64,000 nt of DNA, taken from Oceanospirillaceae bacterium (GTDB lineage: Bacteria > Pseudomonadota > Gammaproteobacteria > Pseudomonadales > Oceanobacteraceae). This document shows, in pieces, positions 44,731 through 56,500 of this stretch. The stretch lies in the NCBI GenBank assembly GCA_002723385.1, contig PBNY01000093.1, positions 25,692 through 89,691 on the forward strand, written 5' to 3'. The position numbers and the translations under genes were made by a program. The notes beneath the pieces were generated by a model that was not told the DNA's origin, searched no databases, and saw only the letters and a program-made list of their open reading frames with translations. Numbering within the stretch: the stretch's first letter is position 1; every line of letters starts with the position of its first letter.

Positions 44731-44966
44731 AAGCTGAGTTCATCCCTCAATGTGAACGTCTCCGACGTCTCCAGCTGTTTGACGACGTCTTCTGTTCCAT
44801 CCGGGTTGCATTTCACCAATTCAGTCCCTCGTATATAGGTATAAGCAACCGAGGCTTTCTCAGCTCGTGATATTTCTGTCCTGGAAGCGCGATACGCATC
44901 ATTGTGAAAGACTTTTGCTTCGCCTGAGAATTTTCGGCGATCTGCTCTACTGGTTTTGGAAGCCAT
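44727..44966 (-). CDS. Putative antitoxin partner of zeta-like kinase
   Basis: The 79-residue protein starts with a basic helix (SKTSRADRRKFSGEAKVFHNDAYRASRTEISRAEKASVAY) and ends in an acidic strand region. AGGAGA lies eight bases before the ATG. The four-base overlap with the kinase gene suggests a toxin-antitoxin pair. I do not recognise the family. Confidence 0.6.
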   Translation of the reverse strand: MASKTSRADRRKFSGEAKVFHNDAYRASRTEISRAEKASVAYTYIRGTELVKCNPDGTEDVVKQLETSETFTLRDELSL

Positions 44967-45147
44967 GCATCACTCTCCTGACTGAATCGGCGGGACTGTT
45001 CATTGTACGATCAAGCAGCTTCAGGAATCGAATCCAGGGCTGGTTTTTAGGGCCTGCAGCTTTGCCCCGTTGCCTTCTATCGGATACAGGAAAATCTCAT
45101 TTTTACGCCAAGCATCGCTTCTGGATCCGTTGCCGTTGCCTTCTGCT

Positions 45148-47055
45148 CTACGGAGCGGTTCCCTTATCAATTCTAAGTGGTACAGAGATCGCGTGAGACG
45201 CCATTTCAGTTACAGGCAGTGAAATACTAGAATCATTAAGTGCCCAGCTTGCATATTTTTTATTTAGTTTTCTATAATTCAATCGAGCCGAGAAAGTTAT
45301 TGGAGACCTAGCCCAAAATGGTATTTCTACATTATATGAAAACGACTCGCTTTTACCTGACTTAACAACCCTATTATAGACATTGCCAACCTGGCGAAAC
45401 AAGTCGTGCTTCCAAACAATATCCCCAAATTTATCAATAGGCTTTGAAGCTAAAAAGTGAGAATCCTCGTCAACATACCCATTAATTATCTTTCCAGACG
45501 AAAAAAACTCTTTCCCAGATCCATCGATAGCAACAAATTCAATCCAAACTTCATTTATATCTGTCGTTCCTCCTGGAAAGTTATGACCAACAAGGTTGTT
45601 TGAAACAAGAACTGAAATATCTATAGTTTTACCTGCATATACTATACTTTTATTCCTAGCATAGATTTTAGAGTCATCGTTCAGTTGAATTATTTCCTCC
45701 TGATCATCAAAAAAGCGTGGTTCTTGTATCCTAAGCCCCACCACATTGGACATTAAGAACTTTTTAGACAACCTTAATTGGTTTAGATCCTGATTTAAAA
45801 ATGGTAAGGCTGTATTAGCCCCTAAAAACCGATGTGACGTACGCTTCTTTCTATCCTCTATATTAATCATATGACAATCCACACAACTCTTACTTTCTAG
45901 TGTAGAGTGACTTGCCAAATTTTTTCCGGAAAATGGGCTTTCAAGCCAAGCAGAATACTCATCTTGCATTTTGAACCAAGTCCAATTATTTATTTTCTCA
46001 TCCATAAATTGAACATGACACGATGAACACAATTCAGGCTGATCCAAGATATCCTTCCGCATTTTCATTTTATGAACATCAGGATAAAAATATATTAATA
46101 AATAATATAATTTCTTTAAAAGTTTCGAATCCACCTGCGAAAACAAATAGGTTTTCGAGGCATCCAACTCGTAATTAGCCATTCCCTGAGTGCCATTAAT
46201 TTTAGATATTCCATGACAAGACATACAACTTACACCCTGGTTGTGGCTCACACTACCTTTAGTGCCACCATGAAATCCGTCACTCCCTAGTTGACCAGAT
46301 AATAATGCAATAGGGGAATGGCATCCCTCACAATATCGAGCTGCGGGAATACCATGATCGCGCACAAGTAGATCGATATTTTTAATGTAGAAAGGGTCAC
46401 TTGAGGCTTGGCTGTGAACAGAGCTTTCCCATTCCAAGAACTCTTCATAATGACAGAGGCCACATTCATTAGAGTTACCAATAACTTCTTCGGGTACAAA
46501 CCTGTTATTGACGGTCGTTGTTAAGCTTGGCAAGAAAGGACTTTCGCCATAGGGATATGAGTATTCAGACACATCGCCATATTCAAAAAAAACAAGACTA
46601 TTCTCTTCATCCAAAACAAGAAGGACAGCTAGAAACAAAAACACCAAGACTACATATGTGGCCAAAATACCGCTTTCAAAACAAGGTTCAAATTCAACTT
46701 CACGAGTTTCAGTGAAGCAATAAAAAGAAATAACCACCAAGAAACAGAAAATAAAAGAATGTATGGATACCAAATATTCTAACCAGCCTCCCTGCCAGCC
46801 AAAACCATATAAAAACCAAACCACAACATATATTAAAAAAAGAATTCTTCTAAGGATGGAATTCACTCTAATAAAACCACCTGTCCCCGAAAACAATACA
46901 ATCAAATAGAGAAACAACAAGCCAAAAAATGAAAAAACATATACTAACCCAATCCCTTGAGCAAAAAAAAGCTCCCCAGGCAACAAATAAACCACTATTC
47001 CAGAAAAAAAACACAAATTCAAAACGTAGTTAAAAGCCACATAAAATATATTCAT
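45148..47055 (-). CDS. Membrane-anchored pentaheme cytochrome c
   Basis: The 635-residue protein has about five hydrophobic helices in the first 150 residues, then five CxxCH heme-binding motifs at 198-202, 242-246, 277-281, 343-347 and 391-395 (CGLCH, CEGCH, CMSCH, CSSCH, CVDCH). The remaining C-terminus is a beta-rich domain with no heme. The HYEEFLEWESSVHSQA and EYSAWLESPFSG segments resemble the cytochrome c554/multiheme family. It should be exported and electron-active at the cell surface or in the periplasm. It starts directly after the FG-GAP gene stop (TAAATG), so the operon is tightly coupled. The redox partner is unknown. Confidence 0.85.
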   Translation of the reverse strand: MNIFYVAFNYVLNLCFFSGIVVYLLPGELFFAQGIGLVYVFSFFGLLFLYLIVLFSGTGGFIRVNSILRRILFLIYVVVWFLYGFGWQGGWLEYLVSIHSFIFCFLVVISFYCFTETREVEFEPCFESGILATYVVLVFLFLAVLLVLDEENSLVFFEYGDVSEYSYPYGESPFLPSLTTTVNNRFVPEEVIGNSNECGLCHYEEFLEWESSVHSQASSDPFYIKNIDLLVRDHGIPAARYCEGCHSPIALLSGQLGSDGFHGGTKGSVSHNQGVSCMSCHGISKINGTQGMANYELDASKTYLFSQVDSKLLKKLYYLLIYFYPDVHKMKMRKDILDQPELCSSCHVQFMDEKINNWTWFKMQDEYSAWLESPFSGKNLASHSTLESKSCVDCHMINIEDRKKRTSHRFLGANTALPFLNQDLNQLRLSKKFLMSNVVGLRIQEPRFFDDQEEIIQLNDDSKIYARNKSIVYAGKTIDISVLVSNNLVGHNFPGGTTDINEVWIEFVAIDGSGKEFFSSGKIINGYVDEDSHFLASKPIDKFGDIVWKHDLFRQVGNVYNRVVKSGKSESFSYNVEIPFWARSPITFSARLNYRKLNKKYASWALNDSSISLPVTEMASHAISVPLRIDKGTAP

Positions 47056-50000
47056 TTAAAACAAGCCTTCATTGTTCACCTTAATAAAAGCTGAAAGATA
47101 TTTCTTCTTATCGTCATCGGAAACAGATAGCAGAATATTAAAAAACTCCCTATTCAGATCGATACACTTGCTCAAGTTATACAGAAATAGATCTATTTCT
47201 TCACGATCTACAGACTCATACAAACTTACTAGATCCATCTTCTCAAGATTCGTACCACAGACACCAAAGTACCAAGATGTTGAGAATTTATGATACCCTG
47301 ATTCGCTCATAAATTTCTTAAGTTCAAGGAAATCCTGAACATCGTAATATCTAACGACATTAATCCAAAAATCTTCTGTTAAAGTTTGAAAACCTTTCTT
47401 ATCAACATATTCACGTATAGCTTCATGTGAGAAAACAACAAATTTCGACAGGCATGCAATTTCTTCAGGTGAAAACCCAGTAATATCCGAGAAATCTTCC
47501 GAATTCAACTTATCAACATCAACATCAACATATTTACAATATTTTAAAAAATCCTCATTCGAAAGAACACTTATACTTTCATATAACTCCTGATATAATA
47601 AAGAAGATTGAATATCACTAACATATGACAAGACCTTATATTCGTTACTATATAAAACCTCAGACAATATAGTATGCGCTTCGGAAGAAACAACAGATCC
47701 GGCTGGAATCATCTTCGAAATATTTTTGAGCATCACTTCTGGCGATGCATTTAGGACTCCTAACAAAGTCTTTTTTTTAGATGGATCAATATATCCCCAA
47801 AATGGCATAATAGAGGAGTATATACGCCAAAAACCAGAATTTGAATATTCGACTGACGAAAACTTAATGATGAATCCACCATCACTCTTAAGCTCCACTG
47901 AATTAATTAACAAATCAACTACATCGTAAAGAAAAGAATAATTTACTTGAAATCCAAACTTGCTTACATTGTTAAAATAACCGGCTATTCCATAGCTATC
48001 ATCCAAACTAACCTCATCGTTATTTACTAGATTTCCAACTAGCAGAATATTATAATATGGATAATACAGAGCATCCGAGGACTCATACTTAGATTTTATA
48101 TAAACAGTCGATATTTTATTATCTGTTTCAATCAAAGCATTTAAAAAACATCTCTTAGAATCCATAGAATCTGTACTTTCTATAAATTCTAGAATCTTGC
48201 TCTCAATTAATCCCTCAGTTACGATCATAGCTTCTTCCTGAATCAGTATTTTTTGAATACCAACAGCTCCTTTACAAACCACATTTGTGTTTTCTTTCCA
48301 CTTTTCCAGAGCTGCGATCAAAAAATAGCCGGAAATTTCATATTCCGTTTCAAAAATCCATTCCAGGGCAGAAACAACGTCGCGTTCAGAGTCCGACTTT
48401 AATAGAGTCGATATGATAGGAAGCATAGATTCCGACTTGATATTCATCAAAATTCTAAAAATAAAATAGTCAAAATAATTGGAATTGGTTTTGGCAGCAC
48501 TAATAATACTTTTTAAGTCAGATTGACCATTTAGAAAAGAATTCACCGATTCCAAAATATCATCTCCGTTTAAAAAATAGTCATCCCCCTCTTTGTTTTC
48601 CATAATTTCTTTTGAAAAAACATCTATATCAATATCATTTAAAGCACCATTTTTTGAACCAAACACTTTTAATTCTTCGAGCGATTCCTTTTTTATTAGT
48701 GGAATATTATTTCTACAGTCACTTTGACCAAAAATAGAAAAATACCCCCAAGGATGTATTTCCAACTTTCTTTGACTTGACTTGACTTGAAAATATTCAA
48801 TATCTTTCGGACAATCCAAGGTCAGCCATTCTTCAGGGTCAGTAGTATTTACATAGAAAGCCCCAAAACCATTATTTGAGGTAGACAATAAATCCCAATC
48901 CCCATCATTGTCGGCATCCAAGCTAACTACACTTCTATGAGATTGATACTCATCCCATCCTCTTAAGTCAAAGCTATCAAATTTATACATTTCGAAATCA
49001 GCAGCTTGGTAAAATCTAAGCGGCTGGCCAACCGAATGTAAAGCCGACTCAGGCAGATTACTTTTTGATCCATTTGAAACTACTATATCGGTAGATCCGT
49101 CCGAGTTAAAATCTTTAGCCACTGAGGACCATGCTTGAAGAGCGTAGTCATTTAACTCATTTAAACCCGACGAAACTCCAACATCCGTAAAACCTTCAGT
49201 ACCTCTAATCAATAACTTTCGCGCGCTATGCATATTGCTACCAACGAAGTAGTCTATTCTCCCATCTAGATTTGCATCTAGTGCAGAAACAGTAGAAGCA
49301 TTTTTGAGGCCATTAAGATCAGAATTAGGATCTATTTTGAACTGTCCCGATTGATTCCTTAACAGCAATGAATGATCAGGTGGCAAGTTGATAACTAACA
49401 AATCCAAATAGCCATCAGAATCATAGTCTCCAGATATTGCGCCAATACTCCTAGTAGATACACTTTCAACAAGTGCTGTATTAGATTTCTTGGCGAAATA
49501 CCCCCCCCCCTGATTGATCAATACGACATCCTTATCCGGCCTATATAAAGTCAAGTCTTCATCAATATTATTGGGTCTAAATGCTGCTTCACTTTCAAAT
49601 ACCTTCTCTCCTTTTTTGAAACCAGAAACTCGAGAGACATACAAATCCATCAGTCCATCCATGTTAAAATCAAATATGGTTGCCCCGACAGACCAACCTT
49701 CTGTTCCATCTACAAATCTAACGTCAAATTCTGCATCACCGTTATTAATATAAAGTTGATCCAGACCATCGTTACTGATATATATATCATTATCACCGTC
49801 ATTATCGAAGTCATATATCGTACAGTTAGTTCCATTAGAGCCTTTGATCCCACCAGAAGCTGTCTTATTAAGAAAGTACGGATGATTTCTAATTTGCGTT
49901 ATATTTAAATACAACTGATGAGTATTCCCTTTAAGCCACCAAGATGGTTTTCCATATAGTCTCCCGGAGCCATTTCCATTAACAAAGAAAACATCGACCA

Positions 50001-50196
50001 GTCCATCAGAGTTCAAATCTGACACACACACACCGGCTCCGTACATATCTTTTGCCGAACTTATGTACCTCGACTTGGAGTTATGAAAAAAATACAAACC
50101 TGACTCCAAAGTATATTCTTTAAAGATAGACACATTTGACTTAACATCAGGACATAAAAATATAAAGCACAACGGTAACAGTAGTCTAATACTCAT
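47056..50196 (-). CDS. FG-GAP/VCBS-repeat exported protein with G10 tract
   Basis: The 1,046-residue protein has a signal peptide (MSIRLLLPLCFIFLCPDVKS) and at least six FG-GAP-type calcium-binding repeats in the first 450 residues, each with DxNxDGxxD loops (DLNSDGLVD, DFDNDGDND, DFNMDGLMD, DYDSDGYLD, DANLDGRID, DFNSDGSTD, DADNDGDWD). The C-terminal half is helical and unassigned. Codons 229-231 lie in a run of ten G on the coding strand (GGGYF), a likely slippage site. AT-rich codon use differs from the nif region. Ligand-binding or adhesion functions are typical of such propellers. Confidence 0.8.
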   Translation of the reverse strand: MSIRLLLPLCFIFLCPDVKSNVSIFKEYTLESGLYFFHNSKSRYISSAKDMYGAGVCVSDLNSDGLVDVFFVNGNGSGRLYGKPSWWLKGNTHQLYLNITQIRNHPYFLNKTASGGIKGSNGTNCTIYDFDNDGDNDIYISNDGLDQLYINNGDAEFDVRFVDGTEGWSVGATIFDFNMDGLMDLYVSRVSGFKKGEKVFESEAAFRPNNIDEDLTLYRPDKDVVLINQGGGYFAKKSNTALVESVSTRSIGAISGDYDSDGYLDLLVINLPPDHSLLLRNQSGQFKIDPNSDLNGLKNASTVSALDANLDGRIDYFVGSNMHSARKLLIRGTEGFTDVGVSSGLNELNDYALQAWSSVAKDFNSDGSTDIVVSNGSKSNLPESALHSVGQPLRFYQAADFEMYKFDSFDLRGWDEYQSHRSVVSLDADNDGDWDLLSTSNNGFGAFYVNTTDPEEWLTLDCPKDIEYFQVKSSQRKLEIHPWGYFSIFGQSDCRNNIPLIKKESLEELKVFGSKNGALNDIDIDVFSKEIMENKEGDDYFLNGDDILESVNSFLNGQSDLKSIISAAKTNSNYFDYFIFRILMNIKSESMLPIISTLLKSDSERDVVSALEWIFETEYEISGYFLIAALEKWKENTNVVCKGAVGIQKILIQEEAMIVTEGLIESKILEFIESTDSMDSKRCFLNALIETDNKISTVYIKSKYESSDALYYPYYNILLVGNLVNNDEVSLDDSYGIAGYFNNVSKFGFQVNYSFLYDVVDLLINSVELKSDGGFIIKFSSVEYSNSGFWRIYSSIMPFWGYIDPSKKKTLLGVLNASPEVMLKNISKMIPAGSVVSSEAHTILSEVLYSNEYKVLSYVSDIQSSLLYQELYESISVLSNEDFLKYCKYVDVDVDKLNSEDFSDITGFSPEEIACLSKFVVFSHEAIREYVDKKGFQTLTEDFWINVVRYYDVQDFLELKKFMSESGYHKFSTSWYFGVCGTNLEKMDLVSLYESVDREEIDLFLYNLSKCIDLNREFFNILLSVSDDDKKKYLSAFIKVNNEGLF

Positions 50197-50215
50197 AATG
50201 AGGACACGACCATAT

Positions 50216-50548
50216 CTATTTTTCTAATAAAATTATCTTCCCTGCAGCCTGGTCATATTCAGCCAACAAAGCTCCCAATTCTTCCTTAATCGCTTCTCTA
50301 CTCTCCCCATCTTCAATCTTAGACAAAGAAGCTTTCAATACTTTTATTTTAGTCACTTTATCTTTCAGGTTGAATTCACTGTTAGAATAAAATTCTTTGT
50401 TCTCATCTATTGCAAGTCCAACTGATCCATCACTAATTTCATTTTTAATCCGGTTGGATATATTTTTCTCTTCTATTCCATCCCCAGAAAATCTAATTAT
50501 TAGAACAAAAGTAATAGCAACAGCCCCAAAAATCAGATATTTAAACAT
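50216..50548 (-). CDS. Small membrane-anchored coiled-coil protein
   Basis: The 110-residue protein has one N-terminal membrane helix (MFKYLIFGAVAITFVLIIRF) and a charged helical remainder (KVTKIKVLKASLSKIEDGESREAIKEELGALLAEYDQAAGKIILLEK). Its start overlaps the stop of the giant Ig-like gene by eight bases. No family is recognised. It may act as an assembly or anchoring factor within the surface operon. Confidence 0.65.
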   Translation of the reverse strand: MFKYLIFGAVAITFVLIIRFSGDGIEEKNISNRIKNEISDGSVGLAIDENKEFYSNSEFNLKDKVTKIKVLKASLSKIEDGESREAIKEELGALLAEYDQAAGKIILLEK

Positions 50549-53500
50549 TGGATTCCCTCAGTAAACTATCCAAAAAATCTTTAACCAATTGATCAAATTG
50601 CAAAAATACAACTTCAATCCAACTTGAAGTTGTAAAAGACATAGAAAAACTATCAACCTGATCATTACCTGCCAGATCTTTCATCCCACTTACCGCCAAA
50701 CGGTAATCGCTTTCTGGCAATAACAGGGTAGTTGGACGAATGACGACGTTACTGCCTGAGATATCAATTTCTATTGATTGCTCAACACCCGAAGCATCCA
50801 CCAGTTGAATACCGCTCTGCTCCCACTTTCTCAATGGCTCATCAAACGTGACACGCAACACCGCATTCAATGGCACGTTCTCGCTGCCTTCTGAGATGCT
50901 GCTGGACATCACCGCTGGGCCGGTCACATCTTCTTCATAAGCAGTCGTAACTGATCGGCTTGCGCTACTGATAGCGTTACCACTCAGATCCCTCAGGTTA
51001 TAACCGTAATAGCTGTAGCTTCTGCCCGCCAACAGAACGTCCGCTGGAATAATTTCGATCCGACGTCCGTCTTCCAACAAACGGATGTCTGTGGGAACCC
51101 TGTTATTGGTTTGATTATCCCGGAGATAAATGCCACTGCTGGTAACGCTGATCGGGTCAATTGGCTCACTGGCTTCCCAGGCCAGGATTGGATTACGAGG
51201 GATGGTACCTGTTACCAAGGCTGTCAGGCTTCCTCCGTTGAAGTCGGGACCCGATCCCGTGGTGAAGCTTACACTCCCTCCTGCGACTTCATTGCCCGCC
51301 AAATCCATACCGGATGGTACAGGTTCTGTTACCTCACTTTCCGCGATCAAAACGCCTCGTCGCTCATAACGCATTACCTGGTTATCTTCACTGAACCTCA
51401 GGTTATTCAAGTCCGGGTTGCTCACTTCCAGGCTCAGAGGACTCATGCTTTCATCAAAACGCACCGCGTAAGCCGCCAGAGTACCAACCTCTCGGGCACC
51501 CTCTGTCGGACTCATGGAGACCATCGCCGGTGAACGGTCATCCGCCTCGAGATAGTCCCCCGTTGTGAAGTCTATGCGAGTGGAGTAAGACGTATCAGCA
51601 TCTGTGTCCACTACATCATCCAGGTACAGGTAATACTCACTGTTCGCTGACAGCAGCCCATCCGGCTCGACGATCAGTACCCGACTGTTGCCATCCAGGC
51701 GTGAGCTGATGTCCATTTCATTGCCATCGCTGTCTTTGAGGGAAATCGTGCTGCTATCCAGTGTGCTATCGTCCAGTTCTTCTGAATACAAAACAGCCAA
51801 TAAGGGGTTTAACGGTACATTGTCTTGATTATATGCAATCGAGTAGACCAATGGATAAGGGCGGGTGCCTATTCCTTCACTGAGCGATTCGGTATAGAAG
51901 TAGCTGTTGTAATCTTCGTAATGCCCGGCCAAATCCCGTACATCATTGAGATACACTTCAATATAGGCACCTTCCGGTAATGTGGCATCTGCTATAAATT
52001 CAATGGTGCGCTGGTCATCTCTCACGGTCACCGTTCCGTTGACTTCAACGCCATCCGCCAGGATACGTAACCCAGCTTCCACCGTGTCCACTCGTACCGC
52101 CTCGTCCATCACCAACAATATGCTGTCAACATCCGCCTCTCGACTGCTTCTTGATGGAATTTGAACACTAACTGATGGACCACTGCGGTCGACACTGCTT
52201 GCTTCTCCCGTGATAAAGCTGTGGAACGTCTCTTCCAGCAAGTTGCCCGATAAATCACGCAAACCCTTTCTCAATACAACGCTGACGATGCTATGCGCTG
52301 GCAAGTTGGCATCCAGTACCACTTCTCGACCGTCTGTGGAGCGACTGACACTTGGGCTGATGATCTCACCGTTGCTATAAAACATCAGATATTGGTTAGT
52401 CAGATAGGTCGAGCTCATCGGCTCACTAAAGCTCAGATGCACTTCCGTGCCCGGATCAATATTGACGCTGCCCGCTGCGGGCGACATGGCCAGCAGCGTG
52501 GGCGCTTCCGTATCTTCTACGGTCTCTGTGGTGAAGCGAACATCGACATAACGTCTATTACCCGCCAGGTCTTCAACATACTCCGATCCATAATAGAACA
52601 GTCCGCCGAGCATGGGTTCTGTCAACGTAAAGGTGGCGACGTTGCCCTCCAAATGCCATTCACCCGATAAGGGGAGACTAGTGGAATTGGTGTAGGCTGA
52701 TGGAATTGGCAAGGTACTGAGATCCACCGGTTCATTGAACGTCAGGACAATCTCGCTGGCCGCTACGGAAACGTCTTCCTGATAATGCTCCGGCGTCATG
52801 GATATCAAACTTGGCGCTGTCGTGTCGAATACGCTGCTGTTCGACGTGGTGAACTGGACAACATTATCCGAATCAATCACTAGCGCATTGCCTGCGTAGT
52901 CACAAACATCCAGCTGTAATTGGTACTCCGTGCTGACCGCCAAGTCGGACTCAGCCGTTAAAGTCAGTGTTTGGCGATCGTTACTCAGTTCATCCAGTGT
53001 CAAAGGAATGGTGTCATTCTCTGACACCAGACTGGCACTGCCAAAACAGTCTCCACCAATCGGTTCATTCAATGTGACAACCCATTGGGCATTAACCGGT
53101 ACGTCGCTTGCTCCTGGCGAGACACTGCTGAATATCAACTGTGGAGCCGCCTCATCCTGGCTATTGCCTGTTGTGAAAGAGGTGTAACCACCGTAGAAAT
53201 TGTTACCCGCCAGATCCCAGAGATACGCGGATGAATAGGAGCTATTGCCCGCTCCCAAACGATAAACGTGCCCAGCTTGCAACGGTTCTGCAAGTTCAAA
53301 GGTAACGGACAAGCCGTCTTCACTCAGTACTGGAGTTCCATCAAGGTATCGATTAAGAGTGTCGTCATAGAGTTGCATGGCACCGGCTCGAACCGAGACA
53401 GGGTCCAATCGTTCACTGACGGTCAGCGACAAGCGGGTATTGAGTGGAACGTTTTCGGCTCCGGAATCTATCGACCAACTGCGGATCTTACCTCTTACGA

Positions 53501-56500
53501 GATCATTTGTTCTGCCAATCTTGAAGTTGATAGTACTAGTTTCTTCTATTTTATTACCACTTAGGTCCTCAATATTCCCAATATTTAATGTATAAGACTT
53601 ATCTGCCTGATAACCATCAACTGGCGAAATTGAAACAGCTGACCTTTTATTATCTATTGACTTATAACTATCAATATTATTTCCAGCCTCGTCGAGTAAA
53701 ACAAATTGATCCAGGCCTAATACATTAATAGCTTCATCAAAACGGATAGATAATTTTGCATTTAGCGGTATTTCTTCCTGATCATTTAAAAAACTTACCC
53801 CCAAGATATTAGGTGCTGTTCCATCAGCATCAAATGAAGTTGTAAAGTAAGAATAAAAACTGGAGCCCATTTTATTTCTGAAAGAATCTTTAACTGAACC
53901 ACTAATGGATATTTTATGCCGCCGGCCCAATTTTAATGGCTGAGCAGGGATCAATGATACAATCGTTTTATTGTCATCCAAAACAACAAAAACGCTAATC
54001 GTATCCCCAGTAACCGTATCCTGTACCTGAATGTTACTTTCATTAATAGACTCGGCATACATGGGCTCCGAAAACTCTATCGTGATCTGAGAGTTGATGG
54101 GAACAAGGTCGGAGTTATTTCCGGGCGAGTAAGTCACCACTGAAGGAAGCTCAGTATCCAAGCTATCACCAGTAGTGAAGCTAAATATCACTTCATCTAT
54201 TTCATTACCTGCATCATCTTTAAGACCACGAACAATCACAGTATGCAAGCTCGTATCTGTCATTAAATCAACAGGAGAAACCGTTACAGATGTACGATCA
54301 GAGGATAAGGAAACACTGACATCACGCTGCTGTCCATTACTGGCATCGCCCTCGTAGAGAATTATATTACTAGAGGATATCGATGAACGACGTAATGGTT
54401 CTGTAAATTCAATAGTTAGTTGACTATTTTCTGGGATATCAGTAGCAGTATCTTCAGGCCAGTTAAGAAAAACTTCAGGGGCCGTAATATCCGGGTTATT
54501 GGGGTCTGTATCGTTGTTTAACTCCGTTAAGTCATCTATTCCATCTCCGTCAGAGTCGTCTTGGAGAGGAGAGATTCCCAAACGTACTTCCAAGCCATCA
54601 GGTATTCCGTCCTTATCTGTATCGTAATTTTCAGGGTTCGTTGTGTATCGGGTAATTTCTTCTTCATTACCCAAACCATCTCCATCGGTATCTTGTTCTA
54701 CGGCTAATTCCACCTCAACTTCGGAACTGTTGCCTCCTGCGTCATTGGCAATAACTTTCAATATTGAAGTTGCTTCACTACTATTACTCGTCAGGAAAGC
54801 TTGATATGGCGAAACCGTATCCACAACCTTTTGTACACCATCTAGCCAGAACTCTACAGAAGCAACCGTCAAATCATCTGATGCCGACACAGCAACCAGC
54901 TTTGGCACATCCATTACAAAAACGTCGAAGTTAGTTGGCTTGGTTAGCTCAATTGTCGGTTGTATTTGATTTCCATCTGTATTTTGCTGAAATTGAGCAA
55001 TTACAAGTAATGCATTACCTGACTTCCCATACCTGGCAGATATAGAAGCATCCCTAATCTGATAAATGTAATGTGAGTCCACCGATACAGCACGAGATGT
55101 CCTTCCGGAAGAGTCAACATCAGATATATCGATTAAGGTTGTCGAATCAACGTTCTCTTTAGAAAGCATCAAAATAGAGTTCTGAAACCTCTGATCGGAA
55201 GAGAAATAATAGGGAGACTGGCTATTTATTGCCTGATTGGGAAAATAATCTACCGAAGAATTTAATACCTGAGGAGAAACAGGGTTTTCAAGGTCGTAAA
55301 GAAGATATCCACTGGATGATCTTGATATAAAGAGCCTCGTCCCGTCTAACAAGACGTCTCTAATATTATTAGAAGCGATACTAGTTACCCATACAGGCGA
55401 ACGAAGTGAAGACACATCTATTATTCGAGCAGCATTGTCGGTGGCTACAACAGCCAAATCATCTGAGACCGATATACTACCTACCTGGCCGAGTCCCTCC
55501 AGTGTGGAAAATTCTGTCGGCTTATCTGGCTTTACGACATCCAGTATTCGTAAACCTGCATCCTGGCAGGCGAGAAACACGAACTCATCATTGACCTCAA
55601 TATCACGGACAATATCACCCGGATTATATTCCCCGTATAACTCTGGTGTATTTGGATTCGAGATATCCAAAATACTCAATCCGTTCTGCGTATCCGACAA
55701 ATAGATACGGTCACCCGATATTTTCACAGAAATGGCCGTACCGTACGTTTGATAGTTGGCTAATATAATTGGTTCTTCCTTGTTACTAATATCAACCAGG
55801 ACCAATCCCGAATCACCGGCAGCCACTGCTGCGATATTACCTTGAACATCAATGGCGTTAGCGAAGCCAGGCAAAGCAAGTGTCGCAACACCCACAGGTG
55901 TAAACTGTTCCACAGTGACAGGAACATCCACGAATTCGTCACCTAACGTCACCTGAATACTGGTTTCACCCGACGAAACAGCAGAAACAAGCCCCTCGGA
56001 ATCCGCGTTTGCTATGGTCGCAGCTGAGGATTCATACAGGGTGCCAAATCTGGAAGGTGTCACATCCAATCTAGAACCATCACTCAACAACGCTGTAACC
56101 TGAATTTGAAGATTTGACTCGGTAGAGAGATTACCAAGATTCAATGAAACCGAGTCAGGAAAGACTGAGAGAGCGACAAGGGCACGAGTATAGTTGACAT
56201 CACTGGCATTTATCGGTGACGTTTCCAACGACACTTCCAAACCATCATTGATGCCATCGCCGTCGGAATCCGCCAAGAGAGGATTCGTAACGAAGCCATC
56301 GCCTCCGGGAATCATTTCCTCTCCATCCTGAATACCATCGCCATCGGAATCGGGATTATTTGGGTCTGTACCTAATTCATATTCATCCAATGAACTGAGG
56401 CCATCGCCATCCTGGTCTTCCCTGGCATCCACTGGGTCGTTCGGATTCAGCCCCAGAGTTATTTCAACATCGTCCGGGATTCCATCGCCATCTGAATCCC

